From Cladopsammia gracilis (lineage: Eukaryota; Cnidaria; Anthozoa; Scleractinia; Dendrophylliidae), in NCBI GenBank assembly GCA_022457155.1, contig JAJGOT010000016.1, positions 1,368,501 to 1,432,500 of the forward strand: a stretch of DNA of 64,000 bases. Direction: 5' to 3'. Made by a program: the position numbers and the translations under genes. Below the pieces are notes generated by a model. The model saw only the letters and a list, made by a program, of their open reading frames with translations. It made no database searches and was not told where the DNA came from. Shown in pieces: positions 38,116-49,870 of this stretch (position 1 is its first letter; each line of letters starts with the position of its first letter).

Positions 38116-38213
38116 TGTTTATTTTTGTTAACCAATCATATTTAATCGTTTCATTTGAATCATTTTATATCTTGTAACCGTTTTATTCCTTTTTACTTAG
38201 CTCTTTGTAGCCC

Positions 38214-38243
38214 CTGATGAAGGTTAGTTTTGCCTAACCGAAA
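38214..38243 (+). ncRNA. Hammerhead-ribozyme-like core
   Basis: CTGATGA at 38214-38220, a hairpin of 'ggttag' and 'ctaacc', then GAAA at 38240-38243. It lies just downstream of a Penelope-like coding remnant, where such ribozymes are expected. Flanking stems were not resolved. Confidence 0.5.
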
Positions 38244-38303
38244 TATTGGGCAATAAAATACCCTTTATAGCTGTCCGATCAGCCTTGCATTAAGTTTTAT
38301 GTA

Positions 38304-38346
38304 CTTATTGACTAAGTGGGAGGGCCGGATGGGAAAATATTTGGCT

Positions 38347-38396
<50 letters not shown>

Positions 38397-38444
38397 TCGA
38401 GCCAAATATTTTCCCATCCGGCCCGATCTAACTTAGACAATAAG
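38304..38444. repeat. Fold-back element, arms of about 60 bp
   Basis: 'ggccggatgggaaaatattt' and its complement, together with 'ggctcgaggtcatggcg', flank a short 'gagcgcagcgag' centre. There are a few mismatches. Confidence 0.9.
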
Positions 38445-39289
38445 CATTTTATCATATGACCAAATTGGAGACAAAATTACTTGAAATTTTAACGCGCGAG
38501 GCCGTCCGCTTTTGTAGTAGGGCCGTACGTCTTTTTCCGGCCCCGCTCGTGCAAATGCGTACGGCCCTCATACGGGACTTTCATCAATGGTTTTGCAAAG
38601 AAAAGGTTCGCAGGGCCGTACGGGTCATATGATAATAAGTTTTATTCAATGCTGCTGATCCTGATCTACACCAAGATCCGGCTTCACTTCGCCGTGCTGT
38701 TTGTCCAAGTGGTCCCTGCTTTATTTGAGAGTTACCTAATTTCATTGGACCTGGTTATCACGCACATGTATTGTTTTCGGGGCTAGGGCCCATTGTTCTG
38801 TTGTTTGTTCTATTGTTTTCTTAGCCAATCCTGTGAGGTGTTCCGAGATCTAATCTAATACTATAATTCACAAAGGTTTCCCATCACTGTGAATATAAAT
38901 ATGAACAAAAAAAAATAAATAAATAAATAAATAAATAAGTAGTACAAAAGAAGAACAAGTTCAGTGATTGGAAGACCGCCTCTACTATTCAGTGGACCGC
39001 CTCCACTATTCAGTCATTCAATGTACGTAGACTTGATTCTTAAAATTTTTATAGTTATAGGCATTTAACCGTCTGTAGTGCGTAATTCAGACCACTGAGG
39101 ACTCAACTCAACTTACTCCATGCTCGTGTCCTTAGCATCTACCGCCTAATTCAGCTTTGTTACTCAATATGGCGAAACGTTGCGAAATGTCTCCCACTTT
39201 CCGCCAACTCGCCAAATAATGACAATTCTGCGGTTCCTGCGCCCTTTATACCGCGTTCCCGTCTCCTGCCCTACTCTGCCTCCCTAACA

Positions 39290-39585
39290 CTTCAACTCCC
39301 AAGAGTGCCAAACATCAAAATTCAAGAAAAATCCGAAATTTCATCGTAAAATGTTGAAAAACAAATGACACCATGCAGAAGTACTGTCGAAGCGGTTTCA
39401 ATTGAATGGTCACACCATAGGATTCCGTCCACAGCCTCAAAAGTTAGAACCACCTTGTACAGCATAATAAACAGTACCACAGGGAAATACTGCTGTAGCT
39501 TTCATTTGAATGGTCACACTTTGGGATTTCATTCACAGACTCAAAAGTTAGAACTACACTTCATGGGAGTGAAAGGGTTAAAAAT
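39290..39585. repeat. Dispersed ~105-bp repeat with end block
   Basis: Contains 'aagaaaaatccgaaatttca', then monomers 'gtactg..gaagcggtttcaattgaatggtcac', 'agttagaaccaccttgtaca' and 'agcataataaacagtaccac'. Confidence 0.85.
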
Positions 39586-39784
39586 CATTGTTTTATTTGG
39601 TTTAAAAAGAGTCACTAGCTGAAAATAATCGCTTTCCCCAAGCTTTCTATGAATTACCTTTCAAGGTTACAGATGAAAACCAACTCAATATAATAGGATT
39701 AGGTGCTTTCAATTCAAACTAAATCAAAACATTCCCCCGTCCAATAATTCACGGGGGATAATCCTTGGAATTTTTGATGGGGAT

Positions 39785-40066
39785 GTGCCGCCCGGTTCTC
39801 CAAACCCGACCAGTTGTGCTAGCTGTAACCTTCCCCAAGAAACCTTAATTCATATACTTTATGAATGTCCCAGTGTACAAAATTTTGGCAGTAGGTCATT
39901 GCCTGGTGGAATGAAAAGCTACACACCCAAAACTGCGTTCTATCGCCTTAAACCATTTTCTCATTATTGCCTTAAATCTTTGTTAAACGACGACCATCCT
40001 TGCCTCCAAACATTCCATATTAATTTTTACTTCACGATAAGATTCGATAAGAATAAGACCATATGA
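39785..40066 (+). pseudogene. LINE retrotransposon 3' tail fragment
   Basis: The plus strand encodes 'TSCASCNLPQETLIHILYEC', a Cys-x2-Cys...His-x4-Cys knuckle of the type at the end of many LINE polyproteins. The rest of the frame is degenerate and short. No reverse transcriptase core is nearby. Confidence 0.6.
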
Positions 40067-40978
40067 CCAAATTTAAAGAAAAATAGACTACACTGTGTGC
40101 CTAAGTTACAGGTATTTGCTGCTTAGGCACTTTCTATCTGCCTTTTTTGCTGAATTTTCGTTGTTGTTATAAACCTTTTGTAATCCCATTTGTATGCAAA
40201 TGAACAAAAAAATAAGTTATGATCCGCATAAGAAGGAAAGCGCCAACGGCCATGCACGATGGCATGTCATGATCAACTTTTTTCATTGTTACAGCTAGTG
40301 CTCTCATTGACCTAGACCCAAAAACCGCTAAAAGGTTACGGTTCAAGGTGCATTTTGTCTAATTTTTTTTTTTAAGGTTTCAAGCAATCTAAGACCCAAT
40401 CACACAACATGCAAGTTTTAAAAGATATTGTATTTGGGGAACTTCATCAAAGAAGCAAAATTATTAGCTATTGTCTTCTGCTATTCTGATTGGTTAAGCA
40501 CGAACAGTTCCTAAAATTTATTTGACGCAAATGGATTTTCTTTATTTTTATAACTAGCAGTAATCACAGATTATGGAGACGCATTCGAGGGAATTTTCGG
40601 CGGAAATGAGCCCCTGAAAAAAAAAACAATAGGGGCGGCCATTTGGAAGACCGTCTACCAAAAAATCTCAAATTTTACTGCACATAAACCACAGGACACC
40701 CAACACGAAATTAGGATTGCGTTCATGCGAACGCGATGAAATATAATTATGAACCATCAGCTCCTCCTCTGTTCTTGAAACCAAATATATTCTATGTGGG
40801 AACGAGCCAATGCTGCAGAACAATGAAGTTTGCCGTAGTTCTTATGTGGAGCATTAAAAATTAAAATTAAAACCCTGCCTCCATAATATTTCTTTCCCGT
40901 CAATCTTTAATAACTAAAACTCACAACCCTGCATAACAACATCGTCAGATGATCAAATTATTGGTTTTGTTAAGAACC
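40067..40978. other. Non-coding stretch
   Basis: No gene, RNA or defined repeat boundary is recognised. It probably includes the remainder of the decayed LINE copy to its left. Confidence 0.4.
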
Positions 40979-41376
40979 GGGGGGGGGGGGGGGTACTTGA
41001 AAAAGTTTTGTACGGGGATGCTCCGCCCCGAGATCCAAACCCTTACCCTTTCATATACCGTTTTTGACAGAAAAGGTACCCCTTTCATATACCTTTCATT
41101 GAAAATGGTACCCCTTTCATACAGCCTTCACGTCCGTCTTTTTGAAAGGCCCTTTTATAATACTTAAATGGCAGTTTTCCCTACCCTTTTTTATGCTTCA
41201 ACTCGTGTTTTCGCTACCCTTTCCTATTCTTCGTGAAATCCCTACCCTTTCATATACTTCAACTGGTGAAATCCCGACCCTTTCATATACTTCCAGCCTC
41301 AAAAAGGTACCCCTTTCGGGCAGAGCATCCCCATATAGCCCATCATAAGTAGTAACCCCCCCCCCCCCCCCCCCGG
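40979..41376. mobile_element. Poly-G/poly-C bounded TIR element, copy 2
   Basis: A G run, then 'gtacttgaaaaagttttgta' and 'cggggatgctccgcc'. It ends with 'gggcagagcatcccc' and 'gcccatcataagtagtaa', then a C run. It is internally similar to 35963-36345 with 'gtacccctttcatata' repeats. Confidence 0.8.
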
Positions 41377-41661
41377 GGGTTAAGAACGTTAACACACGAC
41401 AGTGAACTTTCCATTCTCTATTTGACATTGAAATTCGTCCCTACGAATTCAACAGGTCACACTTTGGTACTTCATCCAGAGTCGAATTTAGAACTACCTT
41501 GTACAGCGAAATAAACAGCACCACAAGAAAGCATCAATATTCTCTTTAATAAAATTCAATACTACAAATTGGTATTAACAAGCATTTCTCATTCATTATC
41601 ATAACAGCAACTAAATGAAAAAGTATTAATAAAATATATCTTCGCCAAATTTGACTCTTTA

Positions 41662-41798
41662 TATATGTTGTGGTTCAATTTGATCCTTGGTTCAAATTTT
41701 ATTTTCCTTTGTTTAAAACTCATTATCATACATTACCATAGCAAAAACAAAGGAAAATAAAATTTGAACCAAGGATAAAATTGAACCACAACATATAC
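41662..41798. repeat. Inverted repeat, arms of about 52 bp
   Basis: 'tatatgttgtggttcaattt' and its complement bound the segment. Arms run through 'ccttggttcaaattttattt', with a spacer of about 32 bp. Confidence 0.9.
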
Positions 41799-41999
41799 AT
41801 TCTTTATAATATACTCCTCGATAACTACAATTTACTTGTAAAATATCCAAACTTAGTTTATTTTTTCATTTACCAAAACATAACGCTTATTCCATTAATT
41901 TCAATTCTTTTAAATTCCTGCGCGACTTCACACAAAGCATACACGAGCGACAAAAGCATGTGTCCAGTGCAAAACGGCCCGGCATGCCGAGCATCAGTA

Positions 42000-42176
42000 C
42001 AGTGGAATCCCGATAACTCGAACCTCCAGGGGAGAGGAAAATTTGGTTGGAGATATCGGAGGTTCGAGTTATCGAGGGTAAATTCGCAAGCAATCTTTAG
42101 CCAAGGGAAAAAAAGTTTGGTTTGAGTTAGCGAGAGGTTCGAGTTATCGAGGGTTCGAGTTATCGGGATTCAACTG
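42000..42176. mobile_element. Tigger/pogo-like MITE with TA duplication
   Basis: Starts 'cagtggaatcccgataactc' after TA (41998-41999). It ends 'gagttatcgggattcaactg' before TA (42177-42178). 'ggttcgagttatcgaggg' repeats inside. The CAGT...ACTG ends and TA target duplication match pogo/Tigger-type non-autonomous elements. Confidence 0.85.
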
Positions 42177-43012
42177 TATAAGCACAAGCACAACAGCGCT
42201 TATGCCCAGTGAAAACGTCGCTCAAAATAACTATAAGCACAAGCGCAAGGATAAGGATCAATCTTATGTAACACAGGCAGCCCAAGCTCAGTATGTGACG
42301 GTTCTTTGATATTACGCGAAGAGTAAGCGAAGAGTAAGCGAAGAGTAAACGACAACCAACGACATCGCGAAAACTCGTAAGCCACAAAACCGTCTAAAAT
42401 GGACACAATTTGCGCCCAAATTACATAGACACAACGAAAACCCAATGCTGAGGTAAGTGAAGTTCATTTCTGTATTAATAGCTTTATTTTAGCATTTATA
42501 AGAATAAAGTGAATTTCTTATACAAAGTCTATAAATCGTTCGTTGCGGAATATCAACGAACCGTCACATACTGAGCTAGGGCTTAACCGCGGCCAAACGA
42601 GAGAAATTTGTAAAAGTTAAGCAAAGTACTTAAAAGTTAAGGTTGTCATTTTCACTGTTTAATGTTTAACATATTGCCAATACACTGTCAATTTACCAAA
42701 CGTTTTGAAAGTTTACCAAAAAAGTTCTAAGCGTTTAAAAACTGTGAACTGCAGAATTGTCGGCGCCATTTGCCAACATAATTTTGAGTTTTGGTCAGTT
42801 TTCAACGGAAAAAAGCTAATCATTTTGAGAAAAATTAAAAGATAGTAACGTCAACTATACATCCTTACCCATATTTCCATTTAATATTACATAAAATCCC
42901 ACTAAATAAAACGAAAGACGCCTCGGACTTTTGACCGCGGTGGACGCTTGAGCTGCCTGTGATGTGAATGGTTAGTATTCACTTGACGGAAATTCGCATG
43001 ATCCTGCTTAAA

Positions 43013-43294
43013 ACAGTTTTCAATTGAGTGTCGTAAAACCAAAACCAAAGTAATTACTCTGACCAATCACAGAAGTCGTAAACAATCCAATGAACCAATC
43101 AGAGCTCGAAGCAATTACATGTCGGCGGCGCGCCAAGCGCGGGAAAACGCGTGCGAGCAAGTCACGATTGGTTTTGGTTTTACTTCTGATTGGTCGAGAA
43201 AGGGGCGCGAGATTTTTTAGCCAATCACAAAGCGTAGCAATGCAAAACCAAAGCAATTGTGTAATTACTTTCGATACTCAATTGAAAACTGCTC
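43013..43294. mobile_element. MITE, TTTTCAATTGAGT family, copy A
   Basis: Inverted ends 'acagttttcaattgagt' and 'actcaattgaaaactgc'. The interior has 'gaccaatcacagaagtcgt' and 'cgcgagattttttagccaat', shared with 47048-47393. Confidence 0.88.
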
Positions 43295-44161
43295 TATCGT
43301 TATGCCTATGTCGCTTGTGAAAACCAGGCATTCGAATTCACGGGCAAACATTCTACGATACCTGCATAGAACAAACATGGTGATAACAAAAAAATACCTA
43401 GCAAACTACCTTTCTCAAAACAGAAAACGTCAATTTGCCGAGATAGCAAACGACATCAACGCAACGACGTAATATGATGGAAGAAAATACATTGTTGAAT
43501 GAGATACAAATATGGCAGGCTAAATCGAGTGAGGTACGGGATTGCAGAATATTGGTTCTATTCTTTTCAATTCTTTTTGAACGAGGCATTGAGACAATGA
43601 GCTCTATTCTATTCTACTCTATTCTCGCTGTATCTATTTTAGTGATACTGCACAAATGTCCTATGGGATGAAAGGCGCAGGGGAAGTTCATATGAAAAAA
43701 CTTCTATTCCCGCGCTGCTAAGTTGCTAAACAATGTGAATATGTCCAAAACTGTCACAGTTAAATGGGCAAAGTATGAATGTGCAAATAAACTAAACGTT
43801 AAGATTGAAAACTTGGATACCGCTTAAGGAGGCTGGTGAGGGTTTCTTGCTTTTAATAGCGTGTCTAAATGATGAAATATAAAAAAATAACCCAACCGAT
43901 CAAATGGACAACGTGTAAACGCTCTTTTTTCTCTCTCGCTATATATAACGCGTTGTAAGCTTTTAAAAACGATTGAACGTGCTTCCGGTTAATGACCTGT
44001 TTCATTGGTTTATATCATCATTTTCGAAAAACGTTCATTTTCGATCGTCCCAACCGCATGACTGAAAAATCTCCGTTTCAAATAAAAACATCGAAGAAAT
44101 TTCGATAATAAGAATAAGACGGACATATAATAAGAGAGACATAAACTAAGGAACTAAGGTC

Positions 44162-44880
44162 CGGGGGGAGGGGACTCCCATATCAAAATGACGGGAGTGC
44201 TCGTCGGAAATTTTTGAAAAACATCCTCGGAGGTACGAATTCTAAAACAAGTCCCGGGGGCGGGGGGCCTCCCATATCAATTCTAAAACAAGTCCCGGGG
44301 GCGAGGGGCCTCCCATATCAATTCTAAAACAAGTCCCGGGGGCGAGGGGCCTCCCATATCAATTCTAAAACAAGTCCCGGGGGCGAGGGGCCTCCCATAT
44401 CAATTCTAAAACAAGTCCCGGGGGGCGGGGGGCCTCCCATATCAATTCTAAAACAAGTCCCGGGGGCGGGGGGCCTCCCATATCAATTCTAAAACAAGTC
44501 CCGGGGGCGAGGGGCCTCCCATATCAATTCTAAAACAAGTCCCGGGGGGCGGGGGGCCTCCGATATCAATTCTAAAACAAGTCCCGGGGGCGGGGGGCCT
44601 CCCATATCAATTCTAAAACAAGTCCTGGGGGCGGGGGCCTCCCATATCAATTCTAAAACAAGTCCCGGGGGCGAGGGGCCTCCCATATCAATTCTAAAAC
44701 AACACATAAACTGATTCTTTGACAATTCTGGTTCAATACCCTGAAGGTAGCGCAATAATTCTAACGACAGTCAGTCGGGGATTTTAACACTCTGAGCTGT
44801 ACCAATCTACAAATTTTGACCCCTAAAAGGTACGACGAGCACCCCCGTCATTTCTACATGGGAGTACCCCCCCCCCCCCG
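44162..44880. mobile_element. TIR element with internal 41-bp tandem array
   Basis: Outer ends 'ggggactcccatatcaaaat' with 'gacgggagtgctcgtcgg' and 'cgacgagcacccccgtcatt' are roughly complementary. Inside, from about 44225 to 44700, a 41-bp unit 'attctaaaacaagtcccggg'...'ggcctcccatatca' repeats about eleven times with few changes. The minus-strand open frame across the array is a by-product. Confidence 0.85.
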
Positions 44881-45063
44881 GGCTAAATTAAGGCAGCAAG
44901 CGATACAGTATTACTGTCCAAATTGAAGGGGGGACCGTTCAATGGAGTTCACTGTTTTGTTGGTGGTTGCTTTATCACTCTACACCATTCATCGCCTGTT
45001 GTTCTTCATCGAGTATTTCTTTCATCTGCGATGTCCAGGACTCCATTTCAGTATCGTAAAGCT

Positions 45064-45235
45064 ATGAAGGGATATCAAACGCAGTTTAATACACAGATAA
45101 GGGATAAAAAACGCAGTTTAATACTCAGATAAGGGTTGACAAACGCAGTTTAATACACAGATAAGGGATAACAAACGCAGTTTAATACTCAGATAAGGGT
45201 TAACAAACGCAGTTTAATACACAGATAATCCAAGC
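45064..45235. repeat. Minisatellite, about 33-bp unit, five copies
   Basis: 'aaacgcagtttaatacacag' alternates with 'aaacgcagtttaatactcag', separated by 'ataagggat(t)a'. Confidence 0.9.
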
Positions 45236-45516
45236 TCGAAAAGTAAAGCAAACCTAAACTTCACTTTGTAACATTGAAATGGTTACACTTTAGGATTTCC
45301 TCCATAGACTCAAAAGTTTCAAAATCATAAACAGTGCCGTGTAAACAGAAGGCGTACACTGTACAAGAGCCGTGCGGTTTCACTTGTGTTACTATAAGTT
45401 CAATGCTACACGGAAAGCACTTTCGATGATGTTACGCTCTATTTTCTTCTACTTACATTGTCCCCAATTAGCACTCTTATGCTAAATACCTTGACACTTA
45501 GGCTAAGTTTGTAAGG

Positions 45517-45623
45517 GTTATTGACCTGGAGGGGGGGATATGTGATATATTCCCCTCGTGGCGTACCCGAGGGAACGCCACGAGCGGAATATATCACATT
45601 TCCCCGAGGGATAAGTCAATAAC
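45517..45623. repeat. Fold-back element, arms of about 50 bp
   Basis: 'gttattgacctgg' and 'atgtgatatattcccctcgtggcgt' pair with 'acgccacgagcggaatatat' and '...gataagtcaataac'. The arms are imperfect and the centre is about 8 bp. Confidence 0.88.
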
Positions 45624-47047
45624 TTGCTTATTTTTCACCTTCCGTTCAATTAAAATGTCAAAAAAGCATGATTCTGCAAGGCCGCATTGGGATCACGGCA
45701 CATGACGTAGCGAAACGGAAAACATGTTTCGCTTTTGCCAAATTTTCATTCAGCACGTTGCTTCGTTATGAGTAGAAGAAAGGAGAGAGGAGAAAATGTA
45801 TGAACAGTTCTCGTGGTCTCGCCATGGCCCAACTTCCCGCCTTCATCTTTCGAAGATCAATGGAGTGGATGTCGGTGTGTTTTCCAAGGGAAACCGCTGG
45901 AAAAATATTCAGGTTCAAGCGTAAACCGAGGCGTATAATTGAAGACCCGAAACCCAAATCGAGGTACGATACCATCGAATAATGTTATCAACATTTCGCT
46001 TTCTCGTCGTGACCCGGCAAGTTAATTATGTAGGAATAAGATTGATGAAGTTGTCTTTTTATGTAAACAAAAATATTGACTGATGCTAGTGTGTTTTCCT
46101 TGTTAAGCCCTTTTTGTCTTCCCGTTTGTGTTATTCCATTATTTGAGGACTAAGGCGAGGGGAATATGACAAGGGGAATATGACGGGGGAATATATAATT
46201 CTTTGTTTTGCTATTGTTAGCAGCTATTGTCTACAGATTAATGCACAGCTATTATTAATTATATGGGTCCTCTGTTAATGTCGGTTGGAAGCTGTGATGA
46301 TTGAGCTAATTATGTCCTATTTGGCTTTTTTTATTTTTCATTTGTATAAAATGGCATTTTAACTAAAAATAGAACTATATTTTTCCTACTGTCATTGTTT
46401 TTTACTACGTTCTGCTGTGTAAAAGCATCCAAAATGGCCAAAAAAACGCATCTCTCTCTTAAAACATAAAAGCCTCCCTCTCGTCGGAAAACTAGTAGAT
46501 ACATAAATTATGCAGTCCTCTTCTTGAGCCAGCGATACTCTGAGGAAAAGGCAGGTATGTACTTGGTGTATCCCTTATTATTTTGTATTTAAACACTTAG
46601 TTTTTATTTCAGTAGAAAAAGAAGATAAAAACAGCAGAATTGGGGAATCGAACCCGGGCCTTATAATCTACTCCATGCACACTATCCACTGTACCACCGA
46701 GGACTAGCTGCCGGAAATTGTAATTTTTAAGGGATATAAGATAATATGCTGCCAGCCCAGACCATATATAAGAACTAACCCTTTCGATACACTGGAAATA
46801 CTGGAATCAGTGCTTAACCCTAAATACTAAAATCAGTGCTTCAACCCTAGATACTGTAATCCGACCCTAAATTACACTGCAATATATCTAAATACATTAC
46901 AATAAGGGATACATGAAGTACCATACATTATGATCAGGGATACACCAAGTACCTAGGAAAAGGCAGGATCTGGCTCGAAACTGTATTACTTCTGGACTAA
47001 GTATACATGTATGGGTAGATTACTTAAGATTAAGTATATTAGTAGAA
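45624..47047. other. Non-coding stretch with a tRNA-like remnant
   Basis: The only recognised item is the tRNA-like sequence at 46639-46702. The remainder shows no supported gene or repeat boundary. Confidence 0.45.
46639..46702 (-). pseudogene. tRNA-like sequence (pseudogene or SINE head)
   Basis: The minus strand reads 'CCTCGGTGGTACAGTGGATA' (A-box) and later 'GGCCCGGGTTCGATTCCCC' (B-box) at tRNA-like spacing. I could not fold a convincing acceptor stem or anticodon arm, so an active tRNA is not claimed. Confidence 0.5.
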
Positions 47048-47393
47048 TAGAGCAGTTTTCAATTGAGTGTCGTGAAACCAAAACCAAAGTAATCACTCTG
47101 GCCAATCACAAGAGACGCAGAAAATCCAATGAACCAATCAGAATTAAAAGCGTACATATGTAGCTGCAGGCAAGCGCGGGAAAACGCGTGCGAGTAAGTC
47201 ACAATTGATTTTGGTTTGACTCCAGATTGGATAAGAAAGTGGCGCGAGATTTTTTAGCCAAACACAAAGCGTAGTTATGCTAAACATTGTTCGCATTGTG
47301 TACATTCAGTGAGTTTGAATAAAGTCTCAAAACAAAAACAAATACCAAAGCAATCGCGACATTACTTTTGGAACTCAATTGAAAACCGCTCTA
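47048..47393. mobile_element. MITE, TTTTCAATTGAGT family, copy B
   Basis: Ends 'tagagcagttttcaattgag' and 'ctcaattgaaaaccgctcta'. The interior matches copy A, with a short extra segment before the right end. It sits about 215 bp downstream of the ubiquitin-like exon's stop, probably in or near that gene's 3' untranslated region. Confidence 0.9.
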
Positions 47394-47609
47394 TTGCAAC
47401 ATTCCAGAGTGCAACTATTTTCGAGTTCCCTGCCTTCAAACGTGAGACGCTGTTTGTCAGGTAAAATTCCTCCTTTGTGCGGAATTAACTCTTTAGTCCT
47501 TTTAGAGTCCTTTTACAGCAAGGTAAAACTATCGTCTTTCCAGTTCACGAATATCACAGCAATCAAGGACAATGAAATAACTTGGTTCGACTTCTTCCTT
47601 GAGGGTTCA

Positions 47610-47932
47610 TCAGCCGGCGTCGTCTATGGGGGCATCTCGAAGTCTCTGTACCAAGATTAGGGTTGATCCATTCCGAACATTGTAGTCACTCAGAGTGCGG
47701 TGGTCTTCCAGTTTCCTTCCAACGAATAACAAACGTTGTCGATCAGGTGGGCACACGTTCAACTGTTGAATTTTCTTTTTCACAATTTTAATAAAATCGT
47801 TTGGATCCACTGCTAATGGGATTTTTCTTCCATTCATCATCTTTATTAAGATTTGCCAGTCATTCGCGTTGTATCGCATAGTGCTGCCCTCTTCAGGTTG
47901 CTTGTCTGTGGCCTGGCCATCTTTGCTCAAAT
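47610..47932 (-). CDS. Terminal exon: ubiquitin-like domain of the ZU5-UPA-Death gene
   Basis: Acceptor TTTTGTTAG precedes 47932 and the stop TGA is at 47610-47612. After a linker ('[20 protein letters not shown]') comes a ubiquitin fold of about 75 residues. Visible parts are '[17 protein letters not shown]' (first hairpin), 'IVKKKIQQL' (helix), '[20 protein letters not shown]' (strands 3-4) and '[11 protein letters not shown]' (last strand). The match to ubiquitin is clear but diverged. The tail 'RDAPIDDAG' lacks the terminal Gly-Gly, so it should be a built-in Ubl rather than a conjugated modifier. Entry is phase 1 and joins exactly to the G ending the exon at 52316, across a 4.4-kb intron full of repeats. 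Ubl domains in such positions often bind proteasome or ubiquitin receptors; that role here is inference. Confidence 0.88.
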
Positions 47933-48621
47933 CTAACAAAACATTACAATAGAATAAAATAATGAAACTGTGAAACTATCCAGTTACAATCATCGTTCGA
48001 TTGCCATTAACCGTTCTCAGCCAAATCAAGCAAAGCTGGCTGAAGATAAAAAAGGTTTGTCCCAATAGAACCAACACGTGCCTTTCACGATAAGTTGCTA
48101 GGCAACTTTGCGTATCTTTATAGCAACGTATGTACAAGTGACTGTGGTATGGGATTTTTTGTTTGGATAGGGGATTGAATGCGAAATTATAGCACTGAAG
48201 ACTCCAGCAAAAGCCCAAAGAAGCAGTAAGATATAAATTGCATGGAAGATAAAGGGGGAAAGAATGGGATATCAGCATAATTACAGTACCCCAAGACCAC
48301 AGCCAAAGTCTCACGAAACCATAGCACCACAAGATTGCAGTCAAGCACGCCTTCAAATCCACATCGTGTAGAAACACAATGGTGCAGGCCCACGACAATG
48401 CAGAACCCAGAATCAGAACACTCAGACCGCAGAAAGGGACAAATGTAGAAATGCAAGACGATAAATTGAAGGAGCTAAAAAACGGCCTTTATCTTCCATG
48501 CAATTTATATCTCCCTGTTTCTTCGTTCGTATTGTACTCTCGAGTTCTGGGTCCTCATCTCCATCTGTATTTCTGCAACAATACAGTTTACAATGGGCTT
48601 AATTTGGTTTTGTGTTGTCCA

Positions 48622-48772
48622 GGCCCCGGTTGTTCAAAACGTGGATAGCGCTATCCATCGGATAAATCACTATCCAGTAGATATTATGAGCCTTAACAAA
48701 ATCCTTGTGTTATGAGCTGTATAGTGATTTAACCGGTGGATAGCGCTATCCACATTTTGAACAACCGGGGCC
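48622..48772. mobile_element. MITE with long TIR (CCCCGGTTGTTCAAAACGTGG)
   Basis: Inverted ends of about 50 bp: 'ggccccggttgttcaaaacg' plus 'tggatagcgctatcca' on the left, with the complement on the right. It lies in the intron before the ubiquitin-like exon. Confidence 0.92.
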
Positions 48773-49082
48773 CGGTTCCGTGAGGCTTCGTGTGGAGTCT
48801 ATAACTTTGCATTCAGTCATATATTGTGAACCATATTGTGAACCGTCTATTCTGGATCAAAAGTGCTTCCAACTATCAATATAAAGTAAAATAGTTGATC
48901 TTACAGACATTATATCGAAAATGGCTTACAAAGAAATCGTATCTCACAAGCAAACTCCCTCTACCGCTAAGGCTAAAATTTCAAGTAGTCATCCTGATCT
49001 TTCCATAGAGTGGAAAAGATTATATTCTTTGGCCTTTGACATTACTTTAGATACAAAACTAAGAGAATTTCAGTATAAATTG

Positions 49083-49112
49083 GATGGATGGATGGATGGA
49101 TGGATGGATGGA
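49083..49112. repeat. (TGGA)n microsatellite
   Basis: About seven copies of TGGA. Confidence 0.95.
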
Positions 49113-49469
49113 CAGATAGATAGTTTATTTGAACATATTTATAAGTTATAATCATACAGCTTAATAATATTAATTTAATATTTATCTAGTATAAAAGGAA
49201 ATAAAATTTAAAACTTCAAACTTGAGGTCATTAGAAAGGTGTTTCTTAACCGATCTGTTCTCCACCTTGGAACAGCAAAACGCATGTTGTGCCTGAACGA
49301 GTATGCTTGCTGATGTGCTGCGGGCAAGAGCCTTCGAAGGCGGTTATCATTATTCAGGATAGAACTATAAAAGCCTTACTGCATATTACTTATTACAAAT
49401 TACTTAATCTTATTATTTTCACAAAATAAAATACAAAATAAAAAACAAATAAAAAACTTTACCATTTCA

Positions 49470-49870
49470 AAATGGTCGAATCCCCCTTATGTGCCTTTTG
49501 CAAGGAAGAAGAGGAATCCCTGGAGCATTTACTGTTCTTGTGTAAGTCTTCAAGTTTTTTCTGGAAAGGAAGTTTTATCTTGGCTTGCCGATGACGTTAA
49601 CATATTGCTCAACCTCTCTCTTTTAGATATTCTGTTCGGGAAATTTGATCTGAACAATGATTTTCTGTTGGTGAACCATGAAATTCTCCTTGCTAAGATA
49701 TTTATCTATAAGTGCAAATATTCTAATGTAACTCCCTGCTAATAGTCTTCAAAGCCAAGTTAAAAGCTACTTATAAATTAGATCTGTTTATTGCAAAAAG
49801 GAATGGAAGGCTGTTTAATGATTACAAAAAGTGGAATCCTTTAGTTTCCTTTTTTACTTGACGATTTACA
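49470..49870 (+). pseudogene. LINE retrotransposon 3' tail, frameshifted
   Basis: The plus strand encodes 'ESPLCAFCKEEEESLEHLLF', a Cys-x2-Cys...His knuckle. A frame change at about 49560 then leads into 'EVLSWLADDVNILLNLSLLD'. This is a dead LINE end inserted in the intron, antisense to the host gene. Confidence 0.7.

Noticed and set aside
47976..48456. 140- and 89-codon minus-strand frames in the intron before the Ubl exon
   Set aside because: They lie in the intron between two exons that join in frame without them, end in stops, and show no recognised domain.
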